Source: Candidatus Pacearchaeota archaeon
GTDB taxonomy: Archaea > Nanobdellota > Nanobdellia > Pacearchaeales > GW2011-AR1
DNA length: 16,355 nucleotides
Direction: 5' to 3'
Assembly: GCA_015520065.1 (NCBI GenBank)
Contig: WAQV01000056.1
Location: 1 to 16,355, forward strand
Shown here: positions 1 through 6,002 of the stretch, one piece after another
How the letters are laid out: each line of letters starts with the position of its first letter
How positions within the stretch are numbered: position 1 is the first letter of the stretch
Made by a program: the position numbers and the translations under genes
The notes under the pieces: model-generated
Told to the model about the DNA's origin: nothing
The model's database searches: none
What the model saw: the letters and a program-made list of their open reading frames with translations, nothing else

Positions 1-114
1 GAGGTGGATAGGGTATTGGACGAATATCTAGAGTATCGTATTAAAGAAAAGAAAGAAAAAGAGAAATATTCTAATATAAGAGAAGAGAATAACTCTCGTG
101 GTGATTATAAGTAA
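1..114 (+). CDS. C-terminal end of an unidentified protein (partial)
   Basis: An open frame runs from the first base to a TAA at 112-114 and encodes 37 residues; the start lies outside the window. The visible tail is highly charged, with a Lys/Glu-rich helix-like stretch around residues 15-22, and ends in a polar Asn/Arg/Gly-rich segment. Nothing here identifies a family. It converges on gyrA, whose stop is 45 bases downstream. A run of seven T at about 152-158 after the stop could terminate this transcript. The frame is short, so it could be chance, but its position directly before a convergent gene in a densely packed genome favours a real gene end. Confidence 0.5.
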   Translation, partial: EVDRVLDEYLEYRIKEKKEKEKYSNIREENNSRGDYK

Positions 115-158
115 AATTTATATCTTTTACTATCTTTTATAACCGTAGAATTATTTTT

Positions 159-2600
159 TTATTCAGCACTCGCCTCAGCTTCCTGAACTTTCACTAAATC
201 AGTAACATAATCTCCTTGCTGAAGCTTAACAATTCTTACTCCCTGAGTAGCACGTCCCATAATTCTTATATTCTTAAGAGAGGTTCTTATTATGATTCCT
301 TTTGCTGTTGTTATTATTATGCTGTCGCTTTCATTTACAGCAGCAGTTGCTACGACATCTCCTGTCTTTTCAGTTACTTTCAGATTAATAACTCCTTTTC
401 CTGCACGAGCGGTTTTCCTGTAATCTTTCACAGCAGTTCTTTTTCCATAGCCATTCTTTGTTATTGTTAAAATTGAGTCTGTATCAAGAGTTTCCAGGCT
501 TACAACCTCATCATCTTTCTCAAGCTTAATTCCTGTAACTCCGTAACTTGCACGGCCCATCTCACGAACATCGTCGCTGTTAAATCTTATTGCTTGGCCT
601 TTTTTTGTAGCCAAGAAAATCTCATCTCCTGGCTTTACAACTCTTACATCAACAAGAGTGTCTGAATTGTCTGCTGGAAGATTTATTGCTCTTATTCCTG
701 ATGCTCTTGGTTTAGAGAAATTGCTTAGGGAGATTTTTTTAACCATTCCTTTTTTTGTAGCCATAAATAGATAATCATCAAATTTCTTTACTGAAATAAC
801 ACTTGCTATTTTCTCATCTTTAAGGTTTAGCATATTCACTAAAGCTTTTCCTTTGCTGTACCTTTCTGCTGCTGGTATGTCATAAGCCTTTATCCATAGC
901 ACTCTTCCTCTGCTTGTAAAGAACATTAAATAGTCGTGAGTTGAGCAGACAATTAACTGTTTTGCAAAATCTCCTGTAGCAAGATTGCTTCCAATAACCC
1001 CTTTGCCGCCACGTTTCTGTTCCCTGTATGTTTTGAGGTCCATTCTTTTGCAATAGCCCTTTTCAGTTATTGTTATGACAACATCTTTCTTCTGAATCAA
1101 GTCTTTTTCAGAAATCTCAGCAATCCTCTGCAATATCTGGGTTTTTCTGCTGTCTCCATATTTCTTTTTTAATTCATTAACCTCTTTAACAATTATCTTA
1201 AGTATTTCTTTAACATCTCCAAGTATTTTTTCAAGTTCTTTAATTTTATCATTCAGTTCTTTGTGCTCTTTTTTCAGCTTGTCCTGTTCAAGAGAGGTAA
1301 GCTGCTGCAATCTTGTTTCAAGAACTGCCTGAGCCTGCCTTTTTGTAAGCTTGAATTTTTTAACAAGCCCTTCAGCAGCCTCGGAAGTGTTTTTTGACTT
1401 TTTGATTGTTGATATTACATTGTCAATATTCTTGAGAGCAATTAAAAGACCTTCCACAATTTCAAGTCTTTCTTTTGCTTTTCTAAGCTCGTATTTTGAA
1501 CGGTTAGTTATTATGAGTTTTCTGTAATTCACATATTCCTGCAAGACATCCTTTAGGCTTAGAACTCTTGGCTGCCCTTTCACTAATGCCAGAAAATTAA
1601 CATTAAAAGCATCCTGAAGTCTAGTATACTTGTAAAGAGCATTTATTATAAATTTTGGATTAGCCCCTTTTCTTAGTTCAAGGACTATTCTTATCTTTCC
1701 TTTTGCACTCTCATCTCTTAAATCAGCAACATCTTTTATTTTCTTTTCTTGTATTAATTTTGCAATTTGAGTCACTAAGTGGGACTTGTTAAGCATATAA
1801 GGTATTTCTGTTATAACAACCAGCTCTTTGTTTTTCAGAGTTTCTGTTGTTACTTTACCTCTCATTATTAGTTTTCCTCTTCCAGTTTTGTACAGCTCAA
1901 GCATGTTTCCCTGAACCAAACCGCCTGTAGGAAAATCAGGGCCTTTTACAATTTCACAAAGTTCCTCTGTTGTAATTGAAGGTTTTTTTATGTAAGCTAT
2001 TATAGCATCGCATACCTCTGTCAGATTGTGAGGTGGGATATTAGTTGCCATACCCACTGCAATTCCTGTTGCGCCGTTTAATATCAGTGCAGGCAGTTTG
2101 CCAGGCAGCAATTCTGGCTCCTTAAGAGAGTTATCAAAGTTAGGAATAAACTTTACAGTTTCTTTGTCAATATCCTCCAAAAGCTCCATTGCAATAGGCA
2201 TTAGTTTGGCTTCAGTATATCTGTAAGCAGCAGGAGGGTCTCCATCAATGCTTCCGAAATTTCCTTGCCCGTAAATAAGAGGATATCTCAAAGAGAAATC
2301 TTGAGCCATTCTTACAAGAGCATCATAAACAGCAGAATCTCCGTGAGGATGGAATTTACCTATAACATCTCCAACAATTCTCGCGCTTTTCTTTGTCTGG
2401 CTTCCTGGCTTCAAGCCCATTAAATACATGGAATACAAAATTCTTCTCTGAACTGGTTTAAGGCCGTCCTCAATTGCAGGTATTGCTCTTGAAACTATTA
2501 CTGACATGGCATAGTCTAAGTATGCCTTTCTCATTTCTTCAGAGATTTCACGATTAACTATTCCTTTCTCAATTTCAGCAAGCTTATCTTTGTCAGCCAT
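159..2600 (-). CDS. gyrA: DNA gyrase subunit A
   Basis: Bacterial-type DNA gyrase A subunit (813 aa), the breakage-reunion part of the A2B2 enzyme that introduces negative supercoils using ATP hydrolysed by GyrB. The N-terminal breakage-reunion domain (about 20-500) has the winged-helix DNA gate. The catalytic tyrosine is Y128 in AAYRYTE, equivalent to E. coli Y122. The quinolone-contact positions are Ser89 and Asp93 in HGDSAVYD. A coiled-coil arm lies around 360-480. The C-terminal beta-pinwheel (about 505-805) carries the gyrase-defining GyrA box QKRGGKG at 528-534, which separates it from ParC. The start at 2600 fits the family N terminus. It lies inside the 3' end of the preceding small ORF (43-base overlap), which suggests translational coupling. 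It is the last gene of the gyrB-led run. The gene is intact. Archaeal gyrases are generally regarded as acquired from bacteria. Confidence 0.97.
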   Translation of the reverse strand: MADKDKLAEIEKGIVNREISEEMRKAYLDYAMSVIVSRAIPAIEDGLKPVQRRILYSMYLMGLKPGSQTKKSARIVGDVIGKFHPHGDSAVYDALVRMAQDFSLRYPLIYGQGNFGSIDGDPPAAYRYTEAKLMPIAMELLEDIDKETVKFIPNFDNSLKEPELLPGKLPALILNGATGIAVGMATNIPPHNLTEVCDAIIAYIKKPSITTEELCEIVKGPDFPTGGLVQGNMLELYKTGRGKLIMRGKVTTETLKNKELVVITEIPYMLNKSHLVTQIAKLIQEKKIKDVADLRDESAKGKIRIVLELRKGANPKFIINALYKYTRLQDAFNVNFLALVKGQPRVLSLKDVLQEYVNYRKLIITNRSKYELRKAKERLEIVEGLLIALKNIDNVISTIKKSKNTSEAAEGLVKKFKLTKRQAQAVLETRLQQLTSLEQDKLKKEHKELNDKIKELEKILGDVKEILKIIVKEVNELKKKYGDSRKTQILQRIAEISEKDLIQKKDVVITITEKGYCKRMDLKTYREQKRGGKGVIGSNLATGDFAKQLIVCSTHDYLMFFTSRGRVLWIKAYDIPAAERYSKGKALVNMLNLKDEKIASVISVKKFDDYLFMATKKGMVKKISLSNFSKPRASGIRAINLPADNSDTLVDVRVVKPGDEIFLATKKGQAIRFNSDDVREMGRASYGVTGIKLEKDDEVVSLETLDTDSILTITKNGYGKRTAVKDYRKTARAGKGVINLKVTEKTGDVVATAAVNESDSIIITTAKGIIIRTSLKNIRIMGRATQGVRIVKLQQGDYVTDLVKVQEAEASAE

Positions 2601-2806
2601 TTTCTTTTTGAGGTTTTCTTTTTATCTTCCTTAAACTTTAGAAGCTCGTCATCTTTGTGATGAATGACAACTTCCTTATTTCCTAGAGTGAAAGTTATAT
2701 GTGACTTTGTCTCTTTCAACTTTTCAAGCTTCTTTATCAGCTTTTTTATTTCTTTTTCACTCATAATCACTTCTAAGAGGTTTTCTTCGTTTTCAATTGT
2801 CCTCAT
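2558..2806 (-). CDS. Small lysine-rich protein encoded between the zinc-ribbon gene and gyrA
   Basis: Unrecognised 82-residue protein. It is mostly predicted helix, rich in Lys and Glu (KEIKKLIKKLEKLKE at about 17-31), followed by a short beta-like segment (HITFTLGNKEVVIHH) and a basic tail. There is no signal peptide, membrane segment or cysteine. The ATG at 2806 begins one base after the TAA of the zinc-ribbon gene. A second ATG at 2764 would give a 68-residue protein starting MSEKEIKK. The start is undecided: a GGAG lies 13 nt before the first ATG, a little far, and no good site precedes the second. Its last 43 bases overlap gyrA in another frame. The position inside the gyrase run suggests co-expression with gyrase, but no function can be assigned. 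Confidence 0.65.
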   Translation of the reverse strand: MRTIENEENLLEVIMSEKEIKKLIKKLEKLKETKSHITFTLGNKEVVIHHKDDELLKFKEDKKKTSKRKWLTKISLLKLRKE

Positions 2807-2807
2807 T

Positions 2808-3041
2808 TTAGCTTACATCCTCTCCTTTTTCATCAAGATATTTCATAAGTTGTTCCTCTGTAAGCACTTTTTCCTTTATATCAGTGCCTTTCCAGTCACA
2901 CTTGTGGCATTCCCACTCTCCACGGTTTTTAGAGTGGCTTTCCTCTCCTCCAGACAACACCACTCCAACATCGTCACTGCCACATGCAGGACACTCTCTT
3001 ATCTTGAAAGTTCTCTCTTTGGTTGATTTATTTTTTGCCAT
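2808..3041 (-). CDS. Small zinc-ribbon protein
   Basis: A 77-residue protein dominated by one treble-cleft/zinc-ribbon-like unit: CPAC at residues 17-20 and CHKC at about 45-48, separated by a Gly/Ser/Asn-rich loop and followed by DWKG. This CxxC...WxCxxC layout resembles the C-terminal ribbons of TFS/RPB9/TFIIS-type transcription proteins and other small archaeal ribbons. The acidic catalytic Asp-Glu hairpin of TFS is not visible, so transcript-cleavage activity is not supported. The N terminus is basic and the C terminus is an acidic helix. Its ATG shares a base with the gyrB stop (TAATG), and the next gene begins one base after its own stop, so it is clearly in the gyrase transcription unit. 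Zinc binding is well supported; binding of nucleic acid or protein is inference. Confidence 0.85.
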   Translation of the reverse strand: MAKNKSTKERTFKIRECPACGSDDVGVVLSGGEESHSKNRGEWECHKCDWKGTDIKEKVLTEEQLMKYLDEKGEDVS

Positions 3042-4945
3042 TATACATCAAGTTGCGCCTCCATCGCATTCTCTGATATAAACTCTTTTCTTGACTGAAC
3101 ATCATCTCCCATCAACATACTGAATACTCTATCAGCTTCAACAGCATCTTCTATAAATATTTTTTTAAGCTTTCTTGTTTTAGGGTTCATTGTAGTTTCC
3201 CATAACTGGCTTGCAGACATCTCTCCTAACCCTTTAAACCTTGTAACAACCCCTCCGCCTCCAATCTTCTCAAGAGTTTTTTTAAGTTCTTCATCTGAAT
3301 AAACATAATAATCTTTCTTTTTTCTTATTCTGTATAAAGGAGGAATTGCAACATAAACATGGCCGTTCTCAATAAGTTGAGGCATAAATCTGAAGAAAAA
3401 TGTCAGTAGCAGAGTTTTAATGTGCTCTCCGTCAACATCTGCATCGCACATTATTATAATTTTATTGTACCTAAGCTTGTTGATGTCAAAATTTTCACCA
3501 ACACCAGTGCCTATTGCAGTTACCAGGTTTGCTATTTCTTCACTAGTGAGGGCTTTAACAGGATTTGCTTTCTCAACATTAAGTATTTTTCCTTTTATAG
3601 GAAGTATTGCCTGTATGTTTCTGTCTCGCCCCATTTTACTGGAGCCTGCAGCTGATTCACCTTCAACAATGTAAAGTTCAGTCATCTCACGCTTTTTGCT
3701 CGAACAGTCTGAAAGTTTTCCAGGCAATCCTCCTAGAGAGAAAGCTGTTTTTCTTCTGACCATCTCTCTTGCCTTTTTTGCAGCAATTCTCGCTTTTGCT
3801 GATTCCAGAACTTTTGATGTTATCTTTTTTGCAACACTCGGATTTTCTTCAAAAAACTCTGACAAGGCAGAACTTACGACAGAATCAACAAACCCTTTTA
3901 TTTCAGAATTTCCAAGTTTAGTTTTTGTCTGCCCTTCAAACTGAGGGTGAGGAATCTTAAGACTTATTATTGCTGTTAAGCCTTCCCGAGTGTCGTCTCC
4001 TGTCAAAGCCACGTCTTTAGCTTTCAATAAACCTTTCTTTTTTGCATAGTCATTGATTACTCTTGTTAGAGCTGTTTTAAATCCCGAAACATGAGTTCCT
4101 CCTTCTACTGTATTAATTGTATTTACAAATCCGAAAATATTCTCCTGATAACTGGCGTTGTATTGAATTGCTACTTCCAGAACAGTGTCTTTTGCGTCTC
4201 TTTTGAAGTATATAGGTTTATGCAGAACTTCCTTGGATTTGTTTACCCATTTGACAAATTCTATAATTCCTCCAGATGCAAAAAACTCTTCTTTTTTATT
4301 TTTTATCTCATCTATAAGTTTAATTTTAAGCCCTGCATTAAGGAATGCAATTTCCCTGAATCTTGTTTCAAGAACTTTATAATCAAACTGAACTGTAGAG
4401 AATATCTCGTCATCAGGCCAGAATGTTATTTTTGTTCCTGTTTCACTTTTGCTGCATTTTCCTATGATTTTCAGCTTGCTTTTTACATGACCTCTTGAAT
4501 ACTCTTGCCTGTAAACATTTCCGTCTTTTTTTATCTCAACTATCAGTTTTTTTGAAAGTGCATTAACAACGCTTATACCAACTCCATGGAGACCACCAGA
4601 AATCATATAAGTTTTTTTGTCAAATTTTCCTCCTGCATGCAGCCTTGTTAATGCCACCTGAACTGCAGGAATTTTTAATTGCGGATGAATATCTACAGGA
4701 ATTCCCCTACCATCATCTTCAACAGTGCATGAGCCGTCTTTGTTTATTGAAACTGTTATATTTTTGCAGTATCCTGCAAGAGCCTCATCCACAGAGTTAT
4801 CTACAACCTCATAAACAAGGTGATGCAATCCTTCTTTGCCTGTTGAGCCAATATACATGCTCGGCCTTTTTCTTACTCCCTCTAAACCTTCTAAAACTTT
4901 TATTGCACTTGCGTCGTATTTTTTACTCTCGCTCATTTTAAACAA
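3041..4945 (-). CDS. gyrB: DNA gyrase subunit B
   Basis: ATPase subunit of DNA gyrase (634 aa from the TTG at 4945, 631 from the ATG at 4936). The GHKL ATP-binding domain shows E46/N50 in the EVVDNSVDEA motif, DGRGIP at 78-83 and GGLHGVG at 117-123. The transducer domain carries the QTKTKLGN lysine loop near 339-346. The TOPRIM domain has VEGESAAG near 427-434 and the metal-binding DADVDG at 501-506. The tail contains RFKGLGEM (569-576) and LWETTMNP (581-588), typical of GyrB. The length matches the short GyrB form without the E. coli insertion. The TTG start is favoured because AGGAG lies 6 nt before it and 15 nt before the ATG. It is the first gene of the gyrB, zinc-ribbon, small-protein, gyrA run, 58 bases after rpl24e. 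Confidence 0.97.
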   Translation of the reverse strand: MFKMSESKKYDASAIKVLEGLEGVRKRPSMYIGSTGKEGLHHLVYEVVDNSVDEALAGYCKNITVSINKDGSCTVEDDGRGIPVDIHPQLKIPAVQVALTRLHAGGKFDKKTYMISGGLHGVGISVVNALSKKLIVEIKKDGNVYRQEYSRGHVKSKLKIIGKCSKSETGTKITFWPDDEIFSTVQFDYKVLETRFREIAFLNAGLKIKLIDEIKNKKEEFFASGGIIEFVKWVNKSKEVLHKPIYFKRDAKDTVLEVAIQYNASYQENIFGFVNTINTVEGGTHVSGFKTALTRVINDYAKKKGLLKAKDVALTGDDTREGLTAIISLKIPHPQFEGQTKTKLGNSEIKGFVDSVVSSALSEFFEENPSVAKKITSKVLESAKARIAAKKAREMVRRKTAFSLGGLPGKLSDCSSKKREMTELYIVEGESAAGSSKMGRDRNIQAILPIKGKILNVEKANPVKALTSEEIANLVTAIGTGVGENFDINKLRYNKIIIMCDADVDGEHIKTLLLTFFFRFMPQLIENGHVYVAIPPLYRIRKKKDYYVYSDEELKKTLEKIGGGGVVTRFKGLGEMSASQLWETTMNPKTRKLKKIFIEDAVEADRVFSMLMGDDVQSRKEFISENAMEAQLDV

Positions 4946-4972
4946 TAAGGACTCCTGATATAACTTGAAATC

Positions 4973-4992
4973 AAAAACAGTTTAAAAATCTT
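4973..4992 (-). promoter_or_regulatory. Predicted gyrB promoter (TATA-like box)
   Basis: On the minus strand the sequence reads AAGATTTTTAAACTGTTTTT. The TATA-like core TTTTTAAA is centred about 41 nt before the TTG start of gyrB, leaving a short leader that contains AGGAG. It matches the rpl7ae promoter at 19 of 20 positions. It lies in the 58-base gap after rpl24e, so gyrase could be transcribed both from here and by read-through from the ribosomal genes. Confidence 0.55.
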
Positions 4993-5003
4993 GCCTAGTG
5001 CTT

Positions 5004-5177
5004 TTACCTCTTTTTCTCATCTTTGGATTTTGTTATCCATAATACCTTACGTCTCTTCATCTCCATATTTTTTCTGCACTTTGAAGAGCATAGGTGTTTC
5101 ACTTTGCCTGAATTGTAGACAAGAGTCAACCCTCTAGGAAGGTCATACATCTTTCCACAATAACTGCATTTAGGCAT
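5004..5177 (-). CDS. rpl24e: 50S ribosomal protein L24e
   Basis: A 57-residue protein read on the minus strand from ATG at 5177 to TAA at 5004. It begins MPKCSYCGK and later has CSSKCRKN at 30-37, giving the two CxxC pairs of the L24e zinc-binding fold. Beyond that are the basic KRRKVLW segment and a lysine-rich end. The length is normal for archaeal L24e (about 55-65 aa). Its ATG is one base after the rps28e stop, and an AGGAG inside the end of rps28e probably serves as its ribosome binding site (12-nt spacing). The order L7Ae-S28e-L24e is a conserved archaeal ribosomal cluster. Here gyrB comes next, where many archaea have ndk and infB. Confidence 0.95.
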   Translation of the reverse strand: MPKCSYCGKMYDLPRGLTLVYNSGKVKHLCSSKCRKNMEMKRRKVLWITKSKDEKKR

Positions 5178-5178
5178 T

Positions 5179-5472
5179 TTAAGTATACGCTCCTTTTGTA
5201 ACCTTTGATTTTATTTTTCTTGCTTCAATTTCAGTTTCTCTTAACATCAATATATCTCCAACTCTTACAGGACCTTTAACATTTCTTCTCATAACTCTGC
5301 CTTTGTCTTTTCCTGCCTGAACAAGGCATTTCACCTGGGTTATCTCTCCTCTGAATCCTGTCCTTCCTATTAAATCCTGAACTAAAGCAGGGACTACTTC
5401 TCCAAGTATCTTATCGCTTCCTTTTGATGCTTGCGATGCTTTTTGTTTAGGTTTTTGCGCTTTTCCTCCCAT
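5179..5472 (-). CDS. rps28e: 30S ribosomal protein S28e
   Basis: Ribosomal protein S28e of the small subunit head. The OB-fold core spans about residues 24-87 and contains GRTGFRGEITQVKC, the KDKGRVMRRNVKGPVRVGDI segment and the family signature RETEIEAR near 78-85. Archaeal S28e is usually about 70 residues; this one is 97 because of a Lys/Gln/Ser-rich N-terminal extension of about 20 residues and a short basic C-terminal tail. No other convincing start was found between the ATG at 5472 and the core, so the extension is probably real. It sits between rpl7ae (32-base gap) and rpl24e (one-base gap). Confidence 0.96.
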   Translation of the reverse strand: MGGKAQKPKQKASQASKGSDKILGEVVPALVQDLIGRTGFRGEITQVKCLVQAGKDKGRVMRRNVKGPVRVGDILMLRETEIEARKIKSKVTKGAYT

Positions 5473-5504
5473 TTCAGGATAGAAGAAATTTCATTTATTA
5501 AGAT

Positions 5505-5810
5505 TTACTGTTCTTTAAGTGCCTCTATGTCTTTCTCAGCCTCTCCAGGCTCAATGATTGCTACTGAAGACGCTGCTACAGGTATTCCTGCAGCAATTCC
5601 GAGTTTTTGCTTGCTGTCAACCTCTTTGCACGGAATTTTCTTTTCCTTGCACAACACAGGAAGATGTTGCACTATTTCTTTCGGGTTGACATCTGCAGCA
5701 TAAGCAACAAACTTTGCAGTCCCTCTCTCAATAGCCTTAGTTACCTCATTAGTTCCTTTCTCAACTTTCCCTGTTTTCCTTGCTTTTTCGATTATTGCGT
5801 ATATGTCCAT
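5505..5810 (-). CDS. rpl7ae: 50S ribosomal protein L7Ae
   Basis: L7Ae binds kink-turn RNA. In archaea it is part of the large ribosomal subunit and also of box C/D and H/ACA guide RNPs and RNase P. The 101-residue protein has the RNA-contacting GTNEVTKAIERG motif at 19-30, the ADVNPKEIVQHLP strand-helix at 39-51 and the specificity loop LGIAAGIPVAASSVAI at 70-85. It is short and lacks the longer N terminus seen in some archaea, but all core elements are present. An AGGAG 8 nt before the ATG gives a good ribosome binding site. It heads the ribosomal cluster and is divergent from the primase gene. Confidence 0.97.
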   Translation of the reverse strand: MDIYAIIEKARKTGKVEKGTNEVTKAIERGTAKFVAYAADVNPKEIVQHLPVLCKEKKIPCKEVDSKQKLGIAAGIPVAASSVAIIEPGEAEKDIEALKEQ

Positions 5811-5873
5811 TTTATCTTCTCCTTTAATAAAAGGTAATAAATAGGTTTTATTTTTAAGACAGATTAGAATAAA

Positions 5874-5893
5874 AAAAACAGTTTATAAATCTT
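5874..5893 (-). promoter_or_regulatory. Predicted rpl7ae promoter (TATA-like box)
   Basis: On the minus strand the sequence reads AAGATTTATAAACTGTTTTT, with core TTTATAAA centred about 76 nt before the rpl7ae ATG. This implies a leader of roughly 50 nt that ends in a good AGGAG site. A T-rich tract follows the core. It is almost identical to the element before gyrB. Confidence 0.6.
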
Positions 5894-5974
5894 TTTGTGC
5901 CTATTTAGGAAGATGTTTTACAAGAGATAGCAAGAGGCTAATATATGAATAATGAGCTATAGTTATAACAAATA

Positions 5975-5983
5975 ATATAAACT
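5975..5983 (+). promoter_or_regulatory. Predicted leaderless promoter of the primase gene
   Basis: ATATAAAC, centred about 24 nt before the ATG at 6003, has the expected archaeal TATA-box position for a transcript that begins at the start codon. No Shine-Dalgarno-like sequence precedes the ATG, in agreement with a leaderless mRNA. Confidence 0.5.
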
Positions 5984-6002
5984 TTATGCTGTTATTTCTT
6001 TA

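Larger units (their letters stand above)
5811..6002. other. Divergent intergenic region between rpl7ae and the primase gene
   Basis: This 192-base gap is the longest in the window. It holds the rpl7ae leader and promoter on the left and the primase promoter on the right. Between them (about 5900-5970) there is no convincing ORF. The only structure seen is a weak 4-bp stem, TAGC at 5928-5931 with GCTA at 5937-5940. No tRNA-like fold or C/D-box pair was recognised. Confidence 0.5.

Noticed and set aside
2664..3026. 120-residue plus-strand ORF
   Set aside because: Antisense to the zinc-ribbon and small lysine-rich genes. The Phe/Ser-rich composition is typical of antisense reading, and it has no start context.
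4091..4498. 135-residue plus-strand ORF
   Set aside because: It lies wholly opposite gyrB, whose motifs are intact. The translation is Phe/Cys/Tyr-rich, as expected for the antisense of an AT-rich gene.
5928..5940. Possible small RNA hairpin between rpl7ae and the primase gene
   Set aside because: Only a four-base stem with a five-base loop. No C/D boxes or oligo-T follow it.
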